From positions 1,240,001 through 1,304,000 of the forward strand of contig NZ_SHKY01000001.1 of the NCBI RefSeq assembly GCF_004217545.1: DNA of 64,000 bases, in the 5' to 3' direction. Shown piece after piece: positions 52,852 through 62,268 of this stretch. The notes beneath the pieces were generated by a model. That model saw only the letters and a list, made by a program, of their open reading frames with translations. It had not been told where the DNA came from and searched no databases. Source of the stretch: Krasilnikovia cinnamomea (GTDB taxonomy: Bacteria > Actinomycetota > Actinomycetes > Mycobacteriales > Micromonosporaceae). Position numbers and translations under genes: made by a program. Each line of letters opens with the position of its first letter. Within the stretch, counting starts at the first letter, position 1.

Positions 52852-54938
52852 CCGACGACGTACGGATCCTGGACGGCAACCACTTCGTCGTCAGCGACGG
52901 CCGCGGCGACATCGAGGCCTCACCGACCGACCCCGACGGCTTCTTCGCCAACGACACCCGGTACCTGTCGACCTGGGTGCTCACGGTCGACGGCCACCAG
53001 CTCTCCGCGCTGTCCGTCGACGACCTGCAGTACTTCGAGACGCGCTTCTTCCTCGTCGTGGGCACCGGCACGGTGTATGTCGACGCCAAGGTCTCGGTGA
53101 TCCGGCACCGCACCATCAGCGACGGCTTCCAGGAGCGGGTCAGCGTGCTGAACCACGCCGACGAGCCCGCCAAGCTGACCCTCAAGATCGCCGCCGGCAG
53201 CGACTTCGCGGACCTGTTCGAGGTGAAGGACGCCCTGAAGAAGAAGGGCACGTACCGCACCGAGGTGGAGGGCAACCGTCTGGTGCTGCACTACGAGCGC
53301 GGTCCCTTCCACCGGGGTACCGAGATCACCACCAGCGAGCCCGCGCAGATCACCCAGGACGGACTCACCTACGAGATCGAGGTGCAGCCGCACGACGAGT
53401 GGTCCACGGAACTGCGCGCCAACCCGCTGATGACCCACCGGAACGGCAACCCGATCGTCGCGAACGGCAAACACCGCGAACCTCGGGACCTGCACATGGA
53501 CCTGCAGGAGTGGATCGCGCGGGCGCCGAAGCTGGAATGCGACTGGGAGCCCTTGAAGGTCACCTACCGGCGCAGCATCGTCGACCTGGCCGCGCTGCGC
53601 TTCGCGCCCGCGATCGCGGGACGGCACAGCCTGCCCGCCGCGGGCCTGCCGTGGTTCATGACGATGTTCGGCCGCGACAGCATCTTCACCAGCCTGCAGG
53701 CGCTGCCGTTCGTCCCCGAACTGGCGGAGACCACGCTGCGGGTGCTGGGCCGGTGGCAGGGCACCCGGGTCGACGACTTCCGCGACGAGGACCCGGGCCG
53801 GATCCTGCACGAGATGCGCTACGGCGAGCTGAGCGCGTTCGAGGAACGGCCGCACACGCCGTACTACGGCAGCGCCGACGCCACCCCGCTGTACGTGGTC
53901 CTGCTCGACGAGTACGAGCGGTGGTCCGGCGACACCAACCTCGTCCGGGACCTGGAGTACGAGGCCCGCGCCGCACTGGACTGGATCGACCAGTACGCCG
54001 ACCTGATGGACAACGGCTACATCTCGTACGAGCGGCGCAACAAGGACACCGGCCTGGAGAACCAGTGCTGGAAGGACTCGTGGGACTCCATCGCCTACCG
54101 CGACGGCCGGATCCCCGGCTTCCCGCGGGCGACCGCGGAACTGCAGGGCTACGCGTACGACGCGAAGGTGCGCGGAGCGCGGCTGGCCCGGCTGGTCTGG
54201 CACGACAACGCGTACGCCGACCGCCTGGAACGGGAGGCCGCCGACCTGAAGCGCCGCTTCAACCGGGACTTCTGGGTCGCCGACGGCGACTACTTCGCGC
54301 TGGCCCTCGACGCGGACGGCAGCCGGGTCGACGCGCTCGCCTCCAACGTCGGCCACCTGCTGTGGAGCGGGATCGTCGAACAGGAGCGGGCACAGTCGAT
54401 CGCCAAGCACCTGCTCGGGCCCCGGCTGTTCAGCGGCTGGGGAGTGCGGACCATGGCCGAGGGCGAGCACCGGTACAACCCCATCGGCTACCACGTCGGA
54501 ACGGTGTGGCCGTTCGACAGCTCCATCATCGCGTGGGGCCTGCGCCGCTACGGCTTCAAGGAGGAGGCCGCCCGGGTCGCGGACGGCATCCTGGAGGCCG
54601 CGGAGTTCTTCAACGGCCGGCTGCCCGAGGCGTTCGGCGGCTACGAGCGCGCGCTGACGAAGTACCCGGTGCAGTACCCGACCGCCTGCAGCCCGCAAGC
54701 CTGGTCGTCGGGTGCGCCGTTGCTGCTGCTGCGTACGATGCTGGGCCTCGAACCGCTGGGTGAGCACCTGGTGGTGGACCCGGCGCTGCCCGAAGGGGTG
54801 GGCCGGGTGGAGTTGCTCGACATCCCCGGCAGGTGGGGACGCCTGGACGCGTTCGGCCGGGGCCGGGTGGCCCGCGCGCCCTCGTCCGTCAAGAAGGACG
54901 CCACGGAGTCCGAGCGGGCGGACGCGAGCGCACCCTGA
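52848..54938 (+). CDS. Amylo-alpha-1,6-glucosidase-like (glycogen debranching) enzyme
   Basis: The 696-residue protein has an N-terminal beta domain of the glycogen-debranching type (about 1-220; DPDGFFANDTRYLSTWVLTVDGHQL) and an (alpha/alpha)6 barrel (about 240-670) with GLPWFMTMFGRDSIFTSLQALPF, ENQCWKDSWDSI and GYHVGTVWPFDSSIIAWGL. It probably hydrolyses alpha-1,6 branch glucose or related glucosides in the cytosol. The coupling to an SCP2 gene and the convergent GH15 enzyme suggest a role in storage or compatible-solute carbohydrate turnover. GH100/GH63-like activities cannot be excluded. ATG 52848 overlaps the previous stop. Confidence 0.85.
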   Translation: MTDDVRILDGNHFVVSDGRGDIEASPTDPDGFFANDTRYLSTWVLTVDGHQLSALSVDDLQYFETRFFLVVGTGTVYVDAKVSVIRHRTISDGFQERVSVLNHADEPAKLTLKIAAGSDFADLFEVKDALKKKGTYRTEVEGNRLVLHYERGPFHRGTEITTSEPAQITQDGLTYEIEVQPHDEWSTELRANPLMTHRNGNPIVANGKHREPRDLHMDLQEWIARAPKLECDWEPLKVTYRRSIVDLAALRFAPAIAGRHSLPAAGLPWFMTMFGRDSIFTSLQALPFVPELAETTLRVLGRWQGTRVDDFRDEDPGRILHEMRYGELSAFEERPHTPYYGSADATPLYVVLLDEYERWSGDTNLVRDLEYEARAALDWIDQYADLMDNGYISYERRNKDTGLENQCWKDSWDSIAYRDGRIPGFPRATAELQGYAYDAKVRGARLARLVWHDNAYADRLEREAADLKRRFNRDFWVADGDYFALALDADGSRVDALASNVGHLLWSGIVEQERAQSIAKHLLGPRLFSGWGVRTMAEGEHRYNPIGYHVGTVWPFDSSIIAWGLRRYGFKEEAARVADGILEAAEFFNGRLPEAFGGYERALTKYPVQYPTACSPQAWSSGAPLLLLRTMLGLEPLGEHLVVDPALPEGVGRVELLDIPGRWGRLDAFGRGRVARAPSSVKKDATESERADASAP

Positions 54939-54950
54939 CGAAATGCCGGT

Positions 54951-54987
54951 CGCAGGGACTGACGGACGTGTCCCGTCAGGCCCTGCG
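54951..54987. terminator. Bidirectional terminator between the two carbohydrate genes
   Basis: CGCAGGG-A-CTGACGG pairs with CCGTCAG-G-CCCTGCG around a 7-base loop, one internal mismatch. It ends one base before the GH15 stop codon and lies 12 bases after the debranching enzyme stop. Confidence 0.75.
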
Positions 54988-54988
54988 G

Positions 54989-56857
54989 TCAGAGGCCGGC
55001 CAGGACGGTGCCGCGCCGCCCCACCGACGGGTGCCGGTCCAGCTCCCGATCCAGCGCGATCGCCGCGTCGATCAGAGCCAGGTGAGTGAACGCCTGCGGG
55101 AAGTTGCCGATCTGCTCGCCGGTGAGCGCGATCTCCTCCGAATACAGACCCAGATGGTTCGCGTACGTCAGCATCTTCTCGAACGTCACCCGCGCCTTGC
55201 CCAGCCGGCCCGCACCGGCCAGCGCCGTCACGTACGAGAACGTGCAGAGCGAGAACGTGCCCTCGGAGCCGCGCAACCCGTCCGGTGAGGCGGCCGGATC
55301 GTAGCGGTACACCAGGCTGTCGGTGACCAGCTCGGTGTCCATAGCGTCCAGAGTGGACAGCCACATCGGGTCGGCGGGGGTGACGAAGCCGACCGTCGGC
55401 ATCCGCAGCAGCGCCGAGTCCAGCACGTCCGTGGCGTAGTGCTGACGGAACGCGCGCCGGGTGGGGCTCCACCCCCGATCCATGATCTGCTGGTACACCG
55501 CGTCGCGCTCGCGCTCCCAGCGCGCCACCGGGCCGGGACGGCCGTGCTCTGCCGCCAGCCGGATGCCGCGGTCCAGCGCCACCCAGCACATCAGCCGCCC
55601 GTACGTGAAGTCCTGTCGCCCGCCGCGGGTCTCCCAGATGCCCTCCTCGGGCTGGTCCCAGTTCCCGGCCACCCAGTCGAGCAGCTCGCAGATCCGCAGC
55701 CAGCCCTGGTGGCCCGGGGCCAGCCCGTGCCGGTCCGCGACGTACAGGCTGTCCAGCGCCTCGCCGTAGATGTCGAGCTGCAGCTGGTCGGCCGCGCCGT
55801 TGCCGATGCGCACCGGGGCCGAGCCGCGGTAGCCCTCCCAGTGCTCCAGCGTCTCCTCGTGCAGGTCGCTGGAGCCGTCCACCCGGTACATGATCTTCAG
55901 CGGGCCGCCGCCGTTCTTGTCGGCCTGCTCGTCGACCCGGTCGCGCAGCCACCGGCCCAGCGCCGCCGCCTCGTCCGTGAAGCCCATGCCGAGCAACGAG
56001 TACACGGAGAACGAGGCGTCGCGGACCCAGGTGTAGCGGTAGTCCCAGTTGCGCTCGCCGCCGATCTGCTCCGGCAGGGCCGCGGTCGGCGCGGCGACCA
56101 GCGCCCCGGTCGGCGCGTACGTCATCAGCTTCAGCGTGATCGCCGAACGGTTCAGCGTCTCCCGCCACCGCCCCGCGTACGTGGAGCCGCGCAGCCAGCC
56201 TTCCCAGAAGTCGACGGTCTCCTCGAACAGGTGCTGCGCCTCCGCGACCCGCATCTGGCGCACCGGGCCCGCCGTACCGGTCTGCAGCATCAGTCCGCGC
56301 ATCTGCCCCGCGGCGAGCCGGACCTCTCCCCGCACGTCGCCGTCCTCGACCCAGGTCCGCGCGATCCGCTCGTCGTCCGCCTGCCGGACCAGATGCACCG
56401 TCACGGCGGTGCGGGGGCCTTCGAACACCGCGCCGTCCTCGCTCAGGTGCGTCTCGAAGTTCTCCCGGCCGTAGTCGAAACGGGGGGCGATGTCGACGGC
56501 GAACGTCATCTCGCCGCGTACGCACCGGACCATCCGCACCAGGCGGTGACTGGTCGTGGCGACCGCGCCCCCGACCGGCATGAAGTCGACGACCTCGCCG
56601 ACCCCCGCCTCGGTGAGGAACCGGGTGACCAGCACCGCGCTGTCCGGGAAGTACAGCTGTTTGGTGGTGAAGGCACCGGCCGCCGGCCGGATCCGGAAGT
56701 GACCGCCGCGCGCCGCGTCGAGCAGGGCGCCGAAGATGCTGGGCGAGTCGAAGCGGGGCGCGCAGAACCAGTCGACGCAGCCGTCCGTGCTCACCAGTGC
56801 CGCGGTCTGCAGGTCACCGATGAGGCCGTGGTCGGCGATGAGCGGGTAGTCAGGCAT
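54989..56857 (-). CDS. GH15 glucoamylase/trehalase-like enzyme
   Basis: The protein (622 residues from ATG 56857) has an N-terminal beta-sandwich (YPLIADHGLIGDLQTAALVSTDGCVDWFCAPRFDSPSIFGALLD) and a catalytic (alpha/alpha)6 barrel with RNWDYRYTWVRDASF, QPEEGIWETRGG (general acid Glu) and SEEIALTGEQIGNFPQAFTHLALI (general base Glu). This is the cytoplasmic type of GH15 found in actinobacteria, some of which are trehalases and others glucoamylases or dextran hydrolases. It inverts at an alpha-glucosidic bond and releases glucose. GGAAGGG is well placed for ATG 56857, not for GTG 56866. It converges on the debranching gene. Confidence 0.9.
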   Translation of the reverse strand: MPDYPLIADHGLIGDLQTAALVSTDGCVDWFCAPRFDSPSIFGALLDAARGGHFRIRPAAGAFTTKQLYFPDSAVLVTRFLTEAGVGEVVDFMPVGGAVATTSHRLVRMVRCVRGEMTFAVDIAPRFDYGRENFETHLSEDGAVFEGPRTAVTVHLVRQADDERIARTWVEDGDVRGEVRLAAGQMRGLMLQTGTAGPVRQMRVAEAQHLFEETVDFWEGWLRGSTYAGRWRETLNRSAITLKLMTYAPTGALVAAPTAALPEQIGGERNWDYRYTWVRDASFSVYSLLGMGFTDEAAALGRWLRDRVDEQADKNGGGPLKIMYRVDGSSDLHEETLEHWEGYRGSAPVRIGNGAADQLQLDIYGEALDSLYVADRHGLAPGHQGWLRICELLDWVAGNWDQPEEGIWETRGGRQDFTYGRLMCWVALDRGIRLAAEHGRPGPVARWERERDAVYQQIMDRGWSPTRRAFRQHYATDVLDSALLRMPTVGFVTPADPMWLSTLDAMDTELVTDSLVYRYDPAASPDGLRGSEGTFSLCTFSYVTALAGAGRLGKARVTFEKMLTYANHLGLYSEEIALTGEQIGNFPQAFTHLALIDAAIALDRELDRHPSVGRRGTVLAGL

Positions 56858-57020
56858 GGCAGTCACCCTTCCCGTGCTTTCGTCCGATCATTCGGCCGCG
56901 GCCGAGCGGCGGCATCATGCGCGGAGGATGATGCCCGCCCGCCCGCGCAGGGTGCAGGCTGCGCGGAGACGTCCGATGGTCTCGGCAGCGTGGCCGACTC
57001 GTACGGGAAGCAGGTACACG

Positions 57021-58544
57021 ATGGCTGAGAAGGTCACGTCGGGGCGGCCGTCGCGCGCATTGCGCCGGGTGCTGATCCCGCTCGCGCTGGCCCAGTTCAT
57101 CTGCAGCTTCGCCGGCTCCAACATGAACGTGATGATCAACGAGATCGCCAAGGACCTGGGCACCACGGTCCAGGGCATCCAGTTGGCGATCACGCTGTTC
57201 CTGCTGGTCATGGCGGCGCTGATGATCCCGGGCGGCAAGCTGACCGACAAGTTCGGCCGCAAACGGTGCCTGAACCTGGGCCTCGCCGTGTTCGGCCTCG
57301 GCGCGCTGATCAGCTCGTTCGCCCAGGGCCTGCCCACGCTCATCATCGGCTACTCGATCCTGGAGGGGATCGGGACCGCGCTGCTCATCCCGCCGGTCTA
57401 CATCCTCACCACGATGCTGTTCACCGACATCACCTCGCGGGCCCGCGCGTTCGGCGCCATCAACGGGATGGGCGGCATCGGCGCCGCCACCGGCCCGCTG
57501 ATCGGCGGCATCATCGCGACAGCGATCAGCTGGCGGGCCGCGTTCGTGTTCCAGGCGGCGATCATCGTGGTGATCGTGCTGTTGAGCCGCCGCGACGTGC
57601 GGGACCCACTGCCCGCCGAGCCGGACCGCCCGTTCGACTACACGGGCGCGGCGCTGTCCGCGCTCGGGCTCGTGCTCATCGTCATGGGCATCCTCGCGGC
57701 GGACAACAACGGCTGGCTGATGCTGGGACTGATGGTCGCCGGTGCACTCGTGCTGGCCTGGTTCTTCCTCACCGTACGGGCAAAGGAGCGCTCCGGCCGC
57801 GAGCCACTGCTGACCCTCGATCTGTTCCGCAACCGCACGTCGAACCTGGGCCTGGTCACCCAGAACATGCAGTGGCTGGTGCTGCTGGGCATCTCGTTCA
57901 CGATTTCGGCCTACCTGCAGGTGGTGCGCGGCTACAACTCCATCGAGACCGGCCTGATCCTCACCGCCGCCACGGTCGGGTTGCTGCTGTCGTCCGCCGC
58001 CGCCGAACGGCTCGCGAAGCGCCGCGCCCAGCGCACTTTGGTCATGGCGGGCTTCGTGCTGACGGCCACCGGCATCGTCCTCGGCATCGCCCTGGTCTCG
58101 GTCTCCACGTCGGTCTGGGCGTTCCTGCCCGGGCTGTTCCTGATCGGGGTCGGCGTCGGCGCGATGCTCACCCCGTCGGTGAACGTCGTGCAGTCGGCCT
58201 TCCCGGACGAGAAGCAGGGCGAGATCTCCGGGCTGTCCCGCAGCGTCTCCAACCTCGGCTCGTCGCTGGGCACCGCGATCGCGGGCACCATCCTCGTCGC
58301 CGGGATCACCAAGACCCCGGAGCGGTCGTACGCGCTGGCACTGACCGTGCTGGCCGCCATCGCCGTCGGCGGGTTGATCGCCGCGTCCTTCCTCCCGTCC
58401 ACCCGCCCCGCCGCCCCGGCGGCGGACGGGCTGCCCACCACGCCCCATCCCCACGCGAAACGGAGCGAACGCGGTATACCGGGATTCACCTCCCCCGATG
58501 GTGTGGACAAGAGCACAGCGACGCCTGACTCCAAAGCTGATTGA
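57021..58544 (+). CDS. MFS drug exporter, DHA2 (14-helix, EmrB/QacA-like) type
   Basis: The 507-residue protein has about 14 hydrophobic helices. Key marks: GGKLTDKFGRKRCLNLG (loop 2-3 motif of major facilitators) and ITSRARAFGAINGMGGIGAATGPLIGGIIA (motif C, antiporter type) plus RPFDYTGAALSALGLVLI in the middle. It should export a hydrophobic or cationic compound using the proton gradient. The start is ATG 57021 with a weak AAGCAGG site. It is divergent from the GH15 gene; no regulator gene is next to it. The C-terminus (about 465-507) is a charged, disordered tail. Confidence 0.9.
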   Translation: MAEKVTSGRPSRALRRVLIPLALAQFICSFAGSNMNVMINEIAKDLGTTVQGIQLAITLFLLVMAALMIPGGKLTDKFGRKRCLNLGLAVFGLGALISSFAQGLPTLIIGYSILEGIGTALLIPPVYILTTMLFTDITSRARAFGAINGMGGIGAATGPLIGGIIATAISWRAAFVFQAAIIVVIVLLSRRDVRDPLPAEPDRPFDYTGAALSALGLVLIVMGILAADNNGWLMLGLMVAGALVLAWFFLTVRAKERSGREPLLTLDLFRNRTSNLGLVTQNMQWLVLLGISFTISAYLQVVRGYNSIETGLILTAATVGLLLSSAAAERLAKRRAQRTLVMAGFVLTATGIVLGIALVSVSTSVWAFLPGLFLIGVGVGAMLTPSVNVVQSAFPDEKQGEISGLSRSVSNLGSSLGTAIAGTILVAGITKTPERSYALALTVLAAIAVGGLIAASFLPSTRPAAPAADGLPTTPHPHAKRSERGIPGFTSPDGVDKSTATPDSKAD

Positions 58545-58659
58545 TCTAGCCACTGAGCGTGAGGTAGCTTCGGCGCCGATCACGGGGAGTTACACAAGCA
58601 CACGTCGGTAGGACGTTGCCGTACCTCTCCTTCATGAGGTCGAGCCTCGGAGGAGATTG

Positions 58660-59697
58660 ATGAACTCACGCCTCACCCGCCCCTTGCTGACCATGGCCCT
58701 CAGCGGTGCCATGATCGCGGGCAGCGCCGCCGTACCCTCGCCGGCCTTCGCCGACACGCTGCCGGACACGACCGCTCCGGTCGGCGCGTTCACGCTGAAC
58801 ACGCCGGCGCTCTGGATCGGCCAGTCCGTCGTCCTGACCCAGGGCGCGGTCACCGACGACGTGAGCGCCCCGGAGCTGATCACGCGCAAGGTTACGTGGG
58901 GTGACGGCACGTCCAGCACGGTGGCGGCCGGCGCGGCCACGGTGGCGCACAGGTACGCGTCGAACGGCCGCTTCACGGTGACCGTGACCTACACGGACGA
59001 GGCGGGCAACAGCAGCACCGCCGCCTCCGCCGTGACCGTCACGACGCCGGGCACCTTCCGGATCAGCAAGACCTCGGTCTGGTGGTACGAGGACACCGTC
59101 GTCACGTTCTCGAACGTCCCCGCCGGCACCACCAAGATCGCCTTCGACAATGGCGACGGGTGGGTGCCGATCCTGAAGGGCAAGAACCAGAGCGTCACGA
59201 TCCTCTACCACACCCGCAAGAACGGCGGGCTCGTCAAGGGCCCGGTCACGCTGCGGGCGACGTTCTACAACAAGTACGGCGCCTCGTCCCCGATCCGGAT
59301 CGGCACGATCAACGTCAAGGTGGACAGCTGGCGCCCCGTCCCGAAGATCAAGAGGCCGCTGCGCCCCAGCCGGGTCAGCTCCTGGAAGTACGTCAAGGGA
59401 ACGGCGACCGACCGGGGCGCCGGTGCTTTCCGAGCCGAGGTCCACGTCACCCGGGTCACCGGCAGCAAGGTCTACTGCTTCACCTCTGCGCGGAAGTGGA
59501 AGCGCGTGCGGTCCGAGGCGCAGTTCAACAAGTACTGCACGCCGCCGCTCTACGTGAAGGTCAGCCGTGGCAAGTGGTCGCTGCGCGTGCCCGGCATCCG
59601 CAAGGGCAAGCTCTACGTCGAGGTGTGGGTGCAGGACCGGGCCGGCAACTGGAGCAGCAGGTCCGCCTTCACCACGGCCAAGCTCACCCGGAGCTGA
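58660..59697 (+). CDS. Secreted protein with a PKD-like domain
   Basis: The 345-residue protein has a signal peptide (LTRPLLTMALSGAMIAGSAAVPSPAFAD) and then a PKD-like Ig domain (about 35-125; VTWGDGTSSTV and HRYASNGRFTVTVTYTDEAGN). The remaining 220 residues are Lys/Arg/Trp-rich beta strands with two Cys (KVYCFTSARKWKR, FNKYCTPPLY) and no family I know. GGAGGAG precedes ATG 58660. It is a single gene with its own terminator. The basic surface suggests binding to an anionic polymer such as cell-wall teichuronate or nucleic acid, but that is speculation. Confidence 0.7.
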   Translation: MNSRLTRPLLTMALSGAMIAGSAAVPSPAFADTLPDTTAPVGAFTLNTPALWIGQSVVLTQGAVTDDVSAPELITRKVTWGDGTSSTVAAGAATVAHRYASNGRFTVTVTYTDEAGNSSTAASAVTVTTPGTFRISKTSVWWYEDTVVTFSNVPAGTTKIAFDNGDGWVPILKGKNQSVTILYHTRKNGGLVKGPVTLRATFYNKYGASSPIRIGTINVKVDSWRPVPKIKRPLRPSRVSSWKYVKGTATDRGAGAFRAEVHVTRVTGSKVYCFTSARKWKRVRSEAQFNKYCTPPLYVKVSRGKWSLRVPGIRKGKLYVEVWVQDRAGNWSSRSAFTTAKLTRS

Positions 59698-59706
59698 TCG
59701 TTCGCA

Positions 59707-59737
59707 GGCCGGGCATCCCCTTGCGGGATGCCCGGCC
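59707..59737 (+). terminator. Terminator after the PKD-type secreted gene
   Basis: GGCCGGGCATCCC and its exact complement form a 13-bp stem with loop CTTGC, nine bases after the stop codon. Confidence 0.85.
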
Positions 59738-59826
59738 TTCGCCGTACATGGGGATGGTCCGGAATCGATAGGGCCAGCTCGGACCCTATGTAGAAAATCT
59801 TGCGAGGGTCGGTTACGGTGTCCGGC

Positions 59827-60165
59827 ATGGCGAACCCGATACGGGTGACCGCGGCCGTCTCCAAGGTGCTGGCCGCGTTCCTCGAAGACCCCGAGGCAGA
59901 CCGCTACGGCCTGGACCTGATGCGTGCCAGCGGACATCCCAGCGGCACGCTCTACCCGATCCTGCTGCGCCTGCAGAACGCCGGTTGGGTCGAGGCGCAC
60001 TGGGAGAAGATCGACCCGGTCGCGGCCGGTCGCCCCGCCCGCCGCTACTACCGCCTCACGCCGGACGGGCAGCTCTCGGCACGCACCGAGCTCGCGGCCC
60101 TGCAGGCCCAGCTCAACCGAGGCCTCGGCGCGGCGACGCCGACCACGAACCCACGGACCGCGTGA
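59827..60165 (+). CDS. PadR-family transcriptional regulator
   Basis: The 112-residue protein has the PadR winged helix: KVLAAFLEDPEADRYGLDLMRASGHPSGTLYPILLRLQNAGWVEAHWE and the wing RPARRYYRLTPDGQ. It lacks the long C-terminal helix bundle and belongs to the short PadR type. It probably represses itself and the membrane protein gene that follows 7 bases after its stop. ATG 59827 lies at the end of an AT-rich promoter-like stretch. Confidence 0.9.
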   Translation: MANPIRVTAAVSKVLAAFLEDPEADRYGLDLMRASGHPSGTLYPILLRLQNAGWVEAHWEKIDPVAAGRPARRYYRLTPDGQLSARTELAALQAQLNRGLGAATPTTNPRTA

Positions 60166-60172
60166 GCGCGCG

Positions 60173-62209
60173 GTGAAGGCGAGGTCGGCATTGGACCGGT
60201 TCACCCGCTGGTGCCTGGCGCGAGCCGCCCGGCGCTGGCCCGCCGAGCTGCGCGACGAGATGCATGCGGAGTGGCTCGCCGAGCTGGCCGCGCTAGAAGC
60301 GGACCAGGCTACCGCGAAGCAACGGCTGGGGTTCGCCTTCAGCCTGCTCACCGCGCCACCGGTCCGCGACGCGAGCGGAGCGCCGCGCGGCTGGGGCGAG
60401 TCGCTGGCACCCGGCGCGCCGGCCGTCGGCCTGCTGGTCGCCGCACTGATCACGCTGGCCGTCTCCGACTACGCCGGCAACCTCGCCTCCTGGCTGCTCG
60501 ACCTGGCCGGCGCGGTGCCGGCCTCCTTCGGCGCCGACTGGCTGGTCGCCCTGGTCGCAGCCGTCATCACACTCGCCTGGTGCCTCCCGGCCGGGCGCTG
60601 GCTGGGCCGGCGCTGGCCGCTGTCGCGCACCGGCCGGTTCGGCGACGCGGGCCCGGCCGCGCTCGCACCGGTCGGGTTCGCGCCGATGGTGCTCCTCGGC
60701 GCGCTCCCCGATGGGGACCTGCCGCACCTGCTCGGCGTACTCGTCGGGTTGCTGGTCTGGGCGACCGGCACCGCGGCGGTGAGCGTCGCCGCGGTGCGTG
60801 CCGCCGGACGCGGCCGGGTCGCATTGCTGATGCTGCTCGGCGTGCCGGCGGTCAGCGCACTCGCCGCGGCGGCGTCCGCCGTTCCGTTCGCGCTGAGCAG
60901 CCGCGACGGGCAGGCCACGATGCTGGCGTCGCTGACCGGAACCGAGCCGCCCCCGGAGTTCGGGGAGATCGTGAACGGCCTCACCAGCCGTGGCTTCTAC
61001 TACCAGGGTCCGTGGGCGCTGGCGCTAGCCTGCTTCGCGGCGTTCACACTGGCCTACGGCTTCGGCGCGCTGCGCCCGCGCCGGGCAACGGCACCCGCGC
61101 CGACGACGGTCGCGGCGCCGAATGCGGCCACGCGGCGAGGGCCGTTCCCGCTGGCCGTCGTGGTGGCCGGGGCCGGCGCGCTCGCCGTGGCCGTGATCGG
61201 CTGGGCGTACACCCTGGCCGTCCTCACGCCGGGGATGCTCGACGTGTCGCAGTCCGCGCCGATGCCCGGCGGCGATGGCGAGCTCTACATGTGGACCGCG
61301 GAGCTGCGCGCCACCACGATCCTGCTGGCCACGCTCGGCATGCTGGTCGCCACCGCCGAGCGCCGGTTCGGCCCGGCGGGCACACTGCTGGTCGGCGCCG
61401 GACTCACGCTGGCGAACGCGGTGCTCAACCGGATGAACGTCAGCGGACCGGGCGGTCTGCGGCTCGCGTTGCTGGTCGGCGTGGTGCCGGTGATCGCCGG
61501 CTGGGTGGTGGCCGGGCGCGCCCCGCACGGCCGGCAACCCGACGCCGCGCTGCGCCGCGTGACGGTCGGCGCGCTGGTGGCGGTGAGCGTCGTTCCCCTG
61601 ATCACCCTGCAGGGGACTCCCGGCGTGAACCACCCGTTCCTGCCGGTCGGCCTGACGGTGACGACCATCGGCCTGGCGGTGGCCGGGATGCTGCTCGGGA
61701 TCGTCCCGGCGCTCGCGCTCAGCCGCCGCCCGGTACCGGTCTGGGCCGCGATCCTGCTGGTCGTGGTGCCCGTCGCGCTGACCGTCGGGGCCGGACTGAT
61801 CCCGCCGCCGCCGTCCGAAGACGACACCGGTGTCGGCGCGTACGCCGCCTTCGCCGCGCTGCCGCTCACGGTCGGGTGTCTCGCGCTGCTGCGCCGGCAC
61901 CGGGCGCGCCGCCCGTACCGGACCGCCGCGGTGTGGACCGGGCTGGCCCTGGCCGCGCTGCCCGGCACCGTCCTGATCATCGCCGGTGGCGGGTTGCTGC
62001 TGAACTTCGTGCCGAATCTGGTCTTCGCCATCGACGGCGGCGGCTACTCGTTCGACGGGCTGTCGTTCGTGCCGGGCGCGGCGACGCTGATGCTGCCGCT
62101 GGCCGCGCTGGCCGCGGCGCGCCTCGACGGATCGCGGGGGCGTGCTCCCTCGCCGGACCCCGATCCGTTGCCCGCACCCGAGTCCGCGCAGCGGTCGGCG
62201 CCGCGCTGA
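60173..62209 (+). CDS. Polytopic membrane protein with cytoplasmic N-terminal domain, PadR-linked
   Basis: The 678-residue protein starts with about 60 residues that resemble a permease-prefix domain (RFTRWCLARAARRWPAELRDEMHAEWLAELAAL), followed by roughly 16 hydrophobic helices with few charged loops. I recognise no transporter family. PadR-plus-membrane-protein pairs are common in actinobacteria, and the PadR protein is the likely regulator. GTG 60173 is the best start: it lies 7 bases after the PadR stop. Possible roles are export or membrane stress sensing. No ATPase is nearby. Confidence 0.7.
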   Translation: MKARSALDRFTRWCLARAARRWPAELRDEMHAEWLAELAALEADQATAKQRLGFAFSLLTAPPVRDASGAPRGWGESLAPGAPAVGLLVAALITLAVSDYAGNLASWLLDLAGAVPASFGADWLVALVAAVITLAWCLPAGRWLGRRWPLSRTGRFGDAGPAALAPVGFAPMVLLGALPDGDLPHLLGVLVGLLVWATGTAAVSVAAVRAAGRGRVALLMLLGVPAVSALAAAASAVPFALSSRDGQATMLASLTGTEPPPEFGEIVNGLTSRGFYYQGPWALALACFAAFTLAYGFGALRPRRATAPAPTTVAAPNAATRRGPFPLAVVVAGAGALAVAVIGWAYTLAVLTPGMLDVSQSAPMPGGDGELYMWTAELRATTILLATLGMLVATAERRFGPAGTLLVGAGLTLANAVLNRMNVSGPGGLRLALLVGVVPVIAGWVVAGRAPHGRQPDAALRRVTVGALVAVSVVPLITLQGTPGVNHPFLPVGLTVTTIGLAVAGMLLGIVPALALSRRPVPVWAAILLVVVPVALTVGAGLIPPPPSEDDTGVGAYAAFAALPLTVGCLALLRRHRARRPYRTAAVWTGLALAALPGTVLIIAGGGLLLNFVPNLVFAIDGGGYSFDGLSFVPGAATLMLPLAALAAARLDGSRGRAPSPDPDPLPAPESAQRSAPR

Positions 62210-62268
62210 GATGTGGAGTTCGGGTCGGCCACGCACCCGAAGCCATCAAGATCTCAACGGCGGCACGT

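Noticed and set aside
52920..56525. Open frame of 1201 codons on the minus strand across two carbohydrate genes
   Set aside because: It runs antisense to the debranching enzyme and out of frame through the GH15 gene, and it crosses the terminator hairpin between them.
58545..58659. Possible riboswitch or structured leader before the PKD-type secreted gene
   Set aside because: The leader is 115 bases with some pairing, but it lacks the conserved cores of the c-di-GMP and ydaO (c-di-AMP) riboswitches. I saw no such core elsewhere in the window.
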